A stretch of 30,917 bases of DNA from CAUZFZ01 sp963579025. GTDB lineage: Bacteria > Planctomycetota > Planctomycetia > Planctomycetales > Planctomycetaceae. Of the stretch, positions 1 through 6,783 are shown piece after piece (positions within the stretch are counted from its first letter, which is position 1; each line of letters opens with the position of its first letter). The notes beneath the pieces are model-generated. The model had not been told where the DNA came from. It did no database searches and saw nothing but the letters and a program-made list of their open reading frames with translations. Both the position numbers and the translations under genes were made by a program. Where the stretch lies: the NCBI GenBank assembly GCA_963579025.1, contig CAUZFZ010000135.1, forward strand, positions 1 to 30,917. The letters are read 5' to 3'.

Positions 1-65
1 CCGGCCGAAGCGACGGTGAGGCGGAAGGGGCGGCCCACTTCTGCTGATCCTGAGCCGAGGTCGGA

Positions 66-461
66 ATGCGTGAATCTACCCATTCATTCCGTGGGAGAGC
101 CTATTTTTTCAATGCCAATGACAGTGTCTGCCGACAGGCCGCTGCCGATCTCGGCGACGCTCAATTGCGTATGGCAATTGCCACGTTGAAGACCGGCGAG
201 CGATACGTGAAGGACGGACGCAGCGTGTACCACGAATACGTCCCGCTTCTGAAAGACCCGTGGGCATTTGAGGGTTTGGGCAAGAAGAAAACAGAGATGG
301 CGTTAGAGCGTATCTACGAGCGTCCCGAATACTACACACCGCAGTTAGACGAGATTTCTCAGGACGATGCGTCCACGGCAGACACGAATGAGTCTGCGTC
401 CTCAGATACGCAAGCGGCGAACGCTGACGGTCCGTCACAAAATCCCCACTGCACGATCTAG
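66..461 (+). CDS. Hypothetical small protein of integrative element
   Basis: This is a 131-residue protein that I do not recognise. The reading frame has in-frame stops at 45 and 51, so the ATG at 66 is the first possible start, and GAGG at 57-60 gives a reasonable ribosome binding site. The middle is mixed charged and aromatic (residues about 40-95). The last 35 residues are low-complexity and rich in Asp, Ser, Thr and Ala. It ends 9 bases before the replication-relaxation-like gene in the same direction, so the two are probably co-transcribed. The location inside the tRNA-adjacent element suggests an accessory replication or mobilisation role, but that is inference from position only. Confidence 0.6.
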   Translation: MRESTHSFRGRAYFFNANDSVCRQAAADLGDAQLRMAIATLKTGERYVKDGRSVYHEYVPLLKDPWAFEGLGKKKTEMALERIYERPEYYTPQLDEISQDDASTADTNESASSDTQAANADGPSQNPHCTI

Positions 462-470
462 GAGATAATT

Positions 471-1358
471 ATGTCGGTTGTCCTTGGACCACGTGATTTG
501 CACGTGCTCACAGACATCGGGGAACACGGTTGCCTCGATACGATCCATATTCACCAGCGGCACTTCGCGTCAGTCACGCTGAGACGCTGTCAGCAGAGAC
601 TTCAAGATTTCCAGAGAGCCGGGCTCATCTGCTCAACGAAACTGCACGTCACGTTCTCATCTGATGCTCAGAGCGGAGTTGCGACGGCAACGACAAAGCG
701 GATCCCCACACTGCACGCACTGACCGACAAAGGTGGCGATGCTTTCGCCGACACCACAGGCATTCGTCCGCTGCGAATCCTGCGATCAGAGCCACAGCCA
801 GCAACCTTTCTGCATCGCTGGCAGTGCGTCCAGACGCGATTGGCATTCGATGCTAGCACGAATGCGGCTGGTCTCACGCCCGCACTCTGGCTACTGGAAA
901 GCGACGTCGATCCGAAGGCCAAGAAGAATCTCCCGCCAAACCAACGCAGCATCCTGCATCACACATTCTCCGATGGCATCTCAAGCATCGCCTGCCAACC
1001 GGACATGGTGTGCCTTCTGATCATCCCACCGGACACGTCGCTCGTCGCCTTTTTCGAACAGGATCGCTCGACAATGGGCTCTAAGCAAATCGCTGCCAAG
1101 GCACGACGTCATCAGTCCCTCGTCGAAAGCCGTGCCTACACGCGGTATTGGCCGGCGCTGAAGAAGCCTGTCGTCCGGGTCTTCTGGATCGCTCCATCGG
1201 ATGAACGCATCCAGACGATCGTGCAGGCGAGCGAGCAGCAGCCGGTCCAGCGGTCGTATCGATTCCTGACAGAGCGACGCCGCGACGCAGGTAATCGGAT
1301 TCTGGACCCCGTCTGGGCGTTCCCTGATGGTCGCATGGCACCAATCTATTCCCCCTGA
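471..1358 (+). CDS. Replication-relaxation (Replic_Relax-like) winged-helix protein
   Basis: The 295-residue protein has the layout of the replication-relaxation family found on conjugative plasmids and integrative elements. An N-terminal winged-helix region (about residues 5-60, with the phrase RDLHVLTDIGEHGCLDT and then a QRLQDFQRAGLI helix) is followed by a wing ending in LHALTDKGGDAFA, typical of this family. The C-terminal part is a mixed alpha/beta domain. The start is well placed: GGAG lies 7 bases before ATG 471. In other elements such genes sit near FtsK/TraG-like or relaxase genes, which would lie to the left of this window. The family assignment rests on recognised sequence style, not on a search. 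Confidence 0.6.
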   Translation: MSVVLGPRDLHVLTDIGEHGCLDTIHIHQRHFASVTLRRCQQRLQDFQRAGLICSTKLHVTFSSDAQSGVATATTKRIPTLHALTDKGGDAFADTTGIRPLRILRSEPQPATFLHRWQCVQTRLAFDASTNAAGLTPALWLLESDVDPKAKKNLPPNQRSILHHTFSDGISSIACQPDMVCLLIIPPDTSLVAFFEQDRSTMGSKQIAAKARRHQSLVESRAYTRYWPALKKPVVRVFWIAPSDERIQTIVQASEQQPVQRSYRFLTERRRDAGNRILDPVWAFPDGRMAPIYSP

Positions 1359-1431
1359 TCATTGAGCAATGGGGCACGGGCGGGGCACTGAATCGATACG
1401 TGTCCGCAGGGTCTGGAAGACGAATGCCACG

Positions 1432-1456
1432 TGTCTCTGCACGCCGTGCAGAGACA
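1432..1456. repeat. Perfect inverted repeat, 12-bp arms
   Basis: The arms TGTCTCTGCACG (1432-1443) and CGTGCAGAGACA (1445-1456) are perfect complements around one base. As RNA it would form an 11-bp stem with a 3-base loop. The purine-rich bases that follow are not a T-tract, so an intrinsic terminator for the upstream gene is unlikely on the plus strand. A binding site for a dimeric protein, or an origin-type hairpin, fits better. Confidence 0.7.
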
Positions 1457-1491
1457 AGAAGAGAAGGACGTTCAGAGGGAAACTATGAGGC

Positions 1492-1718
1492 AACGAAAAC
1501 GAGGAACGAACGACAGAGAGTGAGTCGGTAGCGTTGCAGCCGGGGGGTGCATTTTCGTGACGAGTGAGGAGTTGCTGCTGTGCATTGCGATAGTTGCGGT
1601 CACTGCGTCATTTCACGTTTCGAAATTCAAACGAAGGGGCTAACGAAGTCCGTAACGAATGGGCAATCGTATCGGCTAGCGAAATGGCGAGTGGGCCTGG
1701 CGGCGAACCGCAAACGAA
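1492..1718 (+). repeat. Cluster of six AACGAA direct repeats (iteron-like)
   Basis: AACGAA occurs at 1492, 1505, 1630, 1642, 1654 and 1713, all in the same orientation. The three central copies are spaced exactly 12 bases apart. By chance a given hexamer would be expected about 0.06 times in a stretch this size. Exact spacing near one helical turn is typical of iterons or of recombinase/excisionase arm sites. Confidence 0.55.
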
Positions 1719-1886
1719 ATCCCGGCGAAGGTGAAAATGTTTCTTGCCGGCATGACGCCGAACCGGCAGTCCCGTCCCGACGTGCATCCGTTAGTGCCAC
1801 TCAATTTGAATGGAAACCGGCACAGTCTACGACGATTGACGGCCCAGCATGACGCAGTCCGATTCGTCCTGCCCCGGAGACAGATC

Positions 1887-2114
1887 ATGCTCACAGTCAG
1901 TGATGTCGCAACTCGCCTGCACGTGTCGAAGTCCATCATCTACCAGCTCATCGAGAGCGGAATGCTCCCCTGTCATCGCATTGGCATCGGACGGGGAACC
2001 ATTCGGGTGAGTGAGTCGGACCTTGATGCCTATCTCGATTCGTGTCGCGAAGGGCCACCGGAACCACGTGATCGCCGGCCAAGACGCGCTCGGCTAAAGC
2101 ATATCAAGCTGTGA
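1887..2114 (+). CDS. Excisionase-like MerR/HTH_17 family DNA-binding protein
   Basis: A 75-residue protein beginning MLTVSDVATRLHVSKSIIYQ. The pattern is that of the short winged-helix excisionase family: helix-turn-helix at about residues 3-24, then a wing (HRIGIGRGTIRVSESDLDAYL) and a basic tail. The frame is open further upstream to 1731, but ATG 1887 is preferred because GGAGA lies 7 bases before it and family similarity begins exactly there. The gene converges on the integrase with about 30 bases between stops. Such proteins bind near attachment sites and bias the integrase towards excision. The basic C-terminal tail (RDRRPRRARLK) may add DNA contact. Confidence 0.75.
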   Translation: MLTVSDVATRLHVSKSIIYQLIESGMLPCHRIGIGRGTIRVSESDLDAYLDSCREGPPEPRDRRPRRARLKHIKL

Positions 2115-2146
2115 AACGCCCATTGACGGTGCAACCAATGTGTTGC

Positions 2147-3325
2147 TCATCCGGCCGCCTTCCTTATCTCATCCAGTAGATGTTTGGGATTCTGATTCAG
2201 ATGCTGATACACGCGAGCCAGCGTAGATGGATCATCGTGACCCAACAGGACTGCCACCGTCAGACTGTCAATCCCCTTCTGAAGGGCGTTCGTCGCGAAC
2301 GAATGTCGCAAAGCGTACAGCGAGTACCGCGTGGCGTGCTGCGTAGCCAGCTTGTTGGTCAGTTTCCGCTTTGCTTCGCATCGAAGCTCTGCCGGTCGCT
2401 TATCTCGCTCTTTCCCCTTAACGGTCGTCATCGGCTTCAGAGCCGGAATGAGGGCTTCGATGGCCTCATCAGTGACCTCGATGCCCATACTTTTCATTTC
2501 AGTTCGTCCCATACGAATCTGCACGGCACCGAAGCCGCAATTGACTGCCTCCGTCGTCCATGGTTTTCCGTTCACGTTCCGAAAGATCGGGCCTTCCGGA
2601 TACTCGTGGATGAGCCGCACGACAATGCTCATGGCAACATCGGTCATGTAGACGACGCGACTGGATTTCTTCCCCTTCGACTCGGACTTGCCGAAGACCC
2701 ATCGCTGGTTGGCGACGTCGACGTGGCGTGCCTCAACCCTGAGAGACTCCTGCGGGCGGCAGCCCGTCTCCCACGTGACTCGTATCAGATCAGCCAGATC
2801 GGGGTTCTTCACGAATTCCAGCAGCCTCTCAAACTCACCCAGGTCAACGAGGATTTCTTTCGCTTCGGCACTGGGGACTTCGAGATCGGCGATCGGGTTC
2901 TCTGTGAGATGACCCTGTCGCCTCGCCCATTTGTAGCACCGCTTTGCCGAGCGAAGGTAATTCCGTCGAGAGGTGACCGACAGCTCGTAACGACTGACCC
3001 AGTCATCGACGTGAAACGGCCGCAACTGCTCGGCAATCAGTCTCGGATACGCCTGGCAAAGACGCTCCAGGCGATAGCGGTACCACTCGTAGGTATCGGG
3101 GGCTCGGTGCTGCTGGACCCACCCGAGGAAATGGTCCACGACCTCAGCGAGCGAAATCTCACTGGTGGTGGGTACCCGGCACGAGCTCTTGGGCTGAGCC
3201 ATCAGCTCATAGAACCGCTGATGCGCAGCTGCACGATCCGGCCCCAGATTGAGCTGCCTGCCGTCAAACCAGACGTACCAGCGTCGATTCGACTTACGAA
3301 ACCACGGCTTGTTTGGACGCGACAT
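2147..3325 (-). CDS. Tyrosine recombinase / phage-type integrase
   Basis: The 392-residue protein is a site-specific tyrosine recombinase. An N-terminal SAM-like core-binding domain (about residues 57-140) precedes the catalytic domain (about 160-385). Catalytic residues visible are Arg190 in ETGCRPQESL, a Lys region around 217-220, Arg340 in YALRHSFATN, His363 in LLGHDD and the nucleophile Tyr373 in ARVYQHL. The box II histidine expected three residues before Arg340 is a tyrosine (Y337). The gene is beside the 3' end of tRNA-Arg and points into the element, the usual arrangement for tRNA-targeting integrases. It should join the tRNA 3' end to the element's circular form. Full length, so probably functional. 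Confidence 0.93.
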   Translation of the reverse strand: MSRPNKPWFRKSNRRWYVWFDGRQLNLGPDRAAAHQRFYELMAQPKSSCRVPTTSEISLAEVVDHFLGWVQQHRAPDTYEWYRYRLERLCQAYPRLIAEQLRPFHVDDWVSRYELSVTSRRNYLRSAKRCYKWARRQGHLTENPIADLEVPSAEAKEILVDLGEFERLLEFVKNPDLADLIRVTWETGCRPQESLRVEARHVDVANQRWVFGKSESKGKKSSRVVYMTDVAMSIVVRLIHEYPEGPIFRNVNGKPWTTEAVNCGFGAVQIRMGRTEMKSMGIEVTDEAIEALIPALKPMTTVKGKERDKRPAELRCEAKRKLTNKLATQHATRYSLYALRHSFATNALQKGIDSLTVAVLLGHDDPSTLARVYQHLNQNPKHLLDEIRKAAG

Positions 3326-3380
3326 CTTGACCTCCCGGCTCTGAAGGAAACTCAGAAGCAGGCCGAAAGGTCTTGTTTCG

Positions 3381-3410
3381 CCCTCTGATCGGTGACAGCC
3401 GATCAGGGGG
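3381..3410. repeat. Inverted repeat between integrase and tRNA
   Basis: A 12-bp stem (3381-3392 with 3399-3410, one T:G pair) closes a 6-base loop. It lies between the 3' end of the tRNA and the integrase start. A run of T is weak on the plus strand (TTTCG) and absent on the minus strand, so it is a poor terminator. It could be an integrase arm site, or a structure that limits tRNA read-through into the integrase gene. Confidence 0.5.
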
Positions 3411-3460
3411 TTTCGTGCATTTCAATCGTGCATCCGACTCACGAATCGTCGTAAGTCAAG

Positions 3461-3534
<74 letters not shown>

Positions 3535-3984
3535 GCGAGGGGTTTCAGATTTTGGGCCAGCCGAACACTAACCAGTCGGGCCGAGCAGCGTAACTACCTT
3601 TGCATGGCCAGGTTCCGGGATCCCCGCACTAATTCGAATCATGGCAAAAAAGGCGCAGTGTCGCAAGAACGGCGGACACCACTGGATCTACGTATTTCGC
3701 AGGGGAGTGTATGACGGCGGTCGAGGGCAGACGATTCCGCTCCGGTACGAAACCGGAATCCACATCAACATTTTCAACGACCAGGACCGACACAGCCCGA
3801 ATGTCCAGACTCACTTGCTGCTGGACGGGCAGCAGGAACTTCAGGTTCGAGGCGATATCATGCTGCTCGCGATTTTTGCGTTACCCATGAGCAGCTCACG
3901 CTCACCGCTGAGGACCCACATTTCATGAGGAACGGCCGAGTCCAATCACTACCGGAATCTCGAATCTTTCGAATCGGCATACTC
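3535..3984. other. Intergenic stretch without a convincing gene
   Basis: About 450 bases. A 95-codon plus frame (3641-3928) starts with ATG but has no ribosome binding site, and its product has no recognisable features. The minus-strand frames are shorter and equally unconvincing. The right end would hold any terminator of the SLC13 gene, but no clear hairpin with T-tract was seen. The tRNA promoter should lie just right of 3534. Confidence 0.4.
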
Positions 3985-5607
3985 TTACCGTTGGGCCCAT
4001 TCCGGTAATCCGGTGGTCGAGATGCCAAACGATGGCACAAGATAAAACACCGTTGCGAGTGTCATCAGCACTACGCCGATCAGGTTGAGTAGAAAGCCTT
4101 TGCGGGCCATATCTCCCATCGTGAGGATACCCGAGCTAAACACGATCGCGTTCGGTGGTGTGCCTATAGGGAGCATGAATGCACAACTCGCTGATGCCGC
4201 GGCCGGCAGCATCAACAATCTCGGGTCGACGTTTAGACGCAGTGATGCCTCGGCCAGCACGGGCAGGATCACACTAACCACGACGACATTCGTTGCGAAT
4301 TCCGTCAGGAACGTGAGCATGAAACAGACGGCCATGACGATCGCCCAGGTCTGCCAGCTCGAAACCGTTGTGGCGAACGCGTCGCCCACCCACTCGGCCA
4401 GACCGGTTTGCTCGAAGGCCGCGGCGATGGCAAAGCCGCCGCCGACCAGCAGCAGGATCTGCCATGGCAAACGCACCGCCGTCTCCCAGTCCATGATCCG
4501 CTGCGGACGTCCGTTCATTCTCTGCCCGCTGGGCAGCAGAAACATGATGAGAGACATGCCAATTGCGACTGTCGAGTCGTGCACGGCTCCTTTGGCGAAC
4601 TCTGCGGTCGTTCCGAGCTGCGCCGTCAGGAACCAGCTCACTGCAGAGCCCCAGCCGGGCATCAGTGGCTCGCTGCCAAACTGCAGAGGTTTGCGGAACG
4701 TCCACAACAGCGCGGTCATGAGGAAGACAGCCAGCATCAACCATTCGGCCCGGGATGGAGCACCCAGTTTCTTCAGGCGGTCGGTGAAGAAGCTCCTTTG
4801 GATTCCACTGGTGGGAGTTGGCATTCGGAATGTGAGCATTCCCCAGGCCAGTAGAATCAGGACCAGACCAACCGGTGCGAAGGTCACCAACCACTTGCCG
4901 GCGGAGATCTCTGGACCACCGGGAAATGCCTTTTCCCACAAGCCGACGAATTGCACATTGGTCACGGTACCGACAAGTGTCGTCAGACCGCCGATGCTCG
5001 CCGACCAGGCGATTGCGAGCATCAGGGAAATTCCAAACGGGCCGAGTGGGCCGTTCCGGTCGACTCCGTGAGTCGCTTTCAGTTCAGAAGGATCACGTAT
5101 CGATGTTCCGCCAATCGCGTCCTGCAGAGACAGGACGAGCGCGATAGCAATTGGTGTCATCAGCAGCGTCGATGCCGTGTTACTGATCCACATCGACAGG
5201 AATGCGGTCGCCAGCATGAAGCCGAGTATGACTTTTTTCAGACTGGTCCCCAGGACGCGCACGATGTGCAGGGCCATTCGCTGGTGCAGTCCCCAGCGTT
5301 CAATGCCCAACGCGATGATGAAGCCACCGAGAAACAGAAACGTCATCTTGTTGATGTAGGCATTGCTGACGTCGTCGGGCCTTTGAATACCCAGCAGCGG
5401 AAAGGCAACGATCGGAATCAGACTCGTGGCTCCGATCGGAATGGCCTGCGTCAACCAGTACGACGACATCAGTGTGGTGACGGCCAGCAGCCGCTGAGCT
5501 TCCCCCGACATCCCCTGCGGCGTCGGCATGAACAGGATTGCGAGGAACACGACCGGTCCCAGGATCATTCCCGTGCGCGCTGTGATGTCCGGTCCTGAGT
5601 TGCTCAT
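3985..5607 (-). CDS. SLC13/DASS family sodium:anion symporter
   Basis: The 540-residue polytopic membrane protein belongs to the divalent anion:sodium symporter family (dicarboxylate, citrate or sulfate uptake). The first sodium site signature SNT is at residues 142-144 (ISNTASTLLMTPIAIAL). The paired second repeat has TEFATNV and the hallmark MLPIGTPPNAIVFSSG near the C terminus. Multiple hydrophobic segments run from about residue 15 to the end. The frame is open to 5730, but the region before ATG 5607 is charged and unlike a transporter, so 5607 is taken as the start. Substrate cannot be decided from sequence alone. It is transcribed alone, 159 bases after the pseudouridine synthase gene on the same strand. 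Confidence 0.9.
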   Translation of the reverse strand: MSNSGPDITARTGMILGPVVFLAILFMPTPQGMSGEAQRLLAVTTLMSSYWLTQAIPIGATSLIPIVAFPLLGIQRPDDVSNAYINKMTFLFLGGFIIALGIERWGLHQRMALHIVRVLGTSLKKVILGFMLATAFLSMWISNTASTLLMTPIAIALVLSLQDAIGGTSIRDPSELKATHGVDRNGPLGPFGISLMLAIAWSASIGGLTTLVGTVTNVQFVGLWEKAFPGGPEISAGKWLVTFAPVGLVLILLAWGMLTFRMPTPTSGIQRSFFTDRLKKLGAPSRAEWLMLAVFLMTALLWTFRKPLQFGSEPLMPGWGSAVSWFLTAQLGTTAEFAKGAVHDSTVAIGMSLIMFLLPSGQRMNGRPQRIMDWETAVRLPWQILLLVGGGFAIAAAFEQTGLAEWVGDAFATTVSSWQTWAIVMAVCFMLTFLTEFATNVVVVSVILPVLAEASLRLNVDPRLLMLPAAASASCAFMLPIGTPPNAIVFSSGILTMGDMARKGFLLNLIGVVLMTLATVFYLVPSFGISTTGLPEWAQR

Positions 5608-5766
5608 GCCAGCTTGTACTCTTCTCACCCCAACACGTTCTGCATTGGAACACCAATTAGGATGCTCTGCGTCTGGAGCTACTCGGTTTTTTTCTTTACG
5701 GAACGCGCAACGCCCTGTGATGCGTTCCACGGTGGAGCGTCGGCACGAGCCACGGCCTGTCGAAGA

Positions 5767-6783
5767 CTACCGATCCGCGCGGAGTCGATCTACGAACTCC
5801 GTCAGATCGGCGGGCAGATCGGATTCGAAACTGACTCGTTCACCGGTTTGAGGATGATCGAATTCCAGCACTCGCGCGTGCAGTGCGAGCCGAGGTGCAT
5901 TGCTACCGTCGTTTAGAACGGGACCATTCACTGGTCCGCGATAGACGTGATCACCGCACACCGGTTGTCCCTGCTCGGCGAGGTGGATGCGAATCTGATG
6001 TGTTCGTCCGGATTCAAGCTGGCATTCGACCAACGTGTATTCTCCCAGTGCCTCAAGCGGCCGGATGTGAGTTGCCGCCGGCTTGCCGTCCTCCGGCGCC
6101 ATCGTGCTGCCGCGTAATCCGTCTCCACGATCTCGAACCAGTCGGTTTCTAATCGTCCCCTCGGCGGGAACGCCGTGCACAACTGCGACGTAGGTGCGAG
6201 TAATCGAATGCGCTGTGAACTGACGAACCAGATTCTGCTCTGCCTCGACCGTGCGTGCAAAGACGAGCAGTCCACTGGTGTCGCGATCAAGTCGATGCAC
6301 TGCCCGTAGATGTTTCCGTCGCAGTGGCGCCGGCAGTGAGGACAGATCGCCACTTTCAGGCTGAATCTGACTAATGCGTCGCAAAACGACCTCGTCGGCC
6401 GATGGCTGCAGCCTTCGCTTGCCCGCGGGCCAATCGATCTCGGCTACGTGTCGTACGGACATCATCCCCGATGGTTTCTGAATAACGACCACCTCATCAT
6501 CGAGATGTCGCACAGCGACCTTGGGATCCATCGGCGGTGCCGGGAGCGGTCGGTCGCACACGGCGATCTCGTCGGAGGCCGTCATGCGGCGTGCATCATC
6601 CAGGCACAACCGTCCGTTGACCGAGACTCGGCGAGCTGCGACGAGTCTTTTGGTCTGGCTCCACGAAACACCAGGAATGAAGCTGCGCAGCACACGACCG
6701 AGTGTCAGGCCAGCTTGCTCTGCACTCACGCACCACGCTCCAGGAATTGCGTTTGATCCAGTCACGTCAGCGAGTGTGAGCAA
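5767..6783 (-). CDS. RluA-family 23S rRNA-type pseudouridine synthase
   Basis: The 338-residue enzyme converts uridine to pseudouridine in RNA, most likely 23S rRNA. An S4 RNA-binding domain (about residues 25-80, with WSQTKRLVAARRVSVNGR) precedes the catalytic domain. The family motif HRLDRDTSGLLVFA is at 163-176, with catalytic Asp166, and the GRTHQIRIHL motif follows nearer the C terminus. The frame opens with a TTG at 6783 inside the end of the kinase gene. A GTG at 6765, one base after the kinase stop, is an equally possible start, and neither has a clear ribosome binding site. The coupling suggests translation linked to the kinase gene. Which uridine is modified (RluC- or RluD-like) cannot be told. 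Confidence 0.9.
   Translation of the reverse strand: MLTLADVTGSNAIPGAWCVSAEQAGLTLGRVLRSFIPGVSWSQTKRLVAARRVSVNGRLCLDDARRMTASDEIAVCDRPLPAPPMDPKVAVRHLDDEVVVIQKPSGMMSVRHVAEIDWPAGKRRLQPSADEVVLRRISQIQPESGDLSSLPAPLRRKHLRAVHRLDRDTSGLLVFARTVEAEQNLVRQFTAHSITRTYVAVVHGVPAEGTIRNRLVRDRGDGLRGSTMAPEDGKPAATHIRPLEALGEYTLVECQLESGRTHQIRIHLAEQGQPVCGDHVYRGPVNGPVLNDGSNAPRLALHARVLEFDHPQTGERVSFESDLPADLTEFVDRLRADR

Larger units (their letters stand above)
1359..1886. other. Non-coding, repeat-rich stretch of integrative element
   Basis: About 530 bases with no credible gene. A 90-codon frame at 1580-1852 has no ribosome binding site and no recognisable protein character. The stretch contains a 12-bp-arm inverted repeat (1432-1456) and six AACGAA copies (1492-1718). 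It lies between the replication-relaxation gene and the excisionase-like gene, where an origin, transfer origin or accessory recombination sites could be expected; which of these is not determined. Confidence 0.5.

Noticed and set aside
1492..1718. Possibility that the AACGAA repeats are a CRISPR array
   Set aside because: The repeat unit is only about 6-7 bases with 12-base period and irregular outer spacing, far too short for CRISPR repeats and spacers, and no cas genes are present.
1580..1852. 90-codon frame in the repeat-rich stretch
   Set aside because: It overlaps the AACGAA repeats and has no start signal or protein character.
2180..3388. 402-codon plus-strand frame antisense to the integrase
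   Set aside because: It lies opposite a clear full-length integrase, shows no recognisable domain and has no ribosome binding site. It is a shadow caused by codon composition.
3641..3928. 95-codon frame starting MAKKAQCRK between tRNA and SLC13 gene
   Set aside because: No ribosome binding site and no familiar domain. It may be a small gene or a remnant, but the evidence is too weak to call it.
4085..5071. 328-codon plus frame antisense to the SLC13 transporter
   Set aside because: The opposite strand encodes a recognisable transporter with family motifs; this frame has low-complexity character only.
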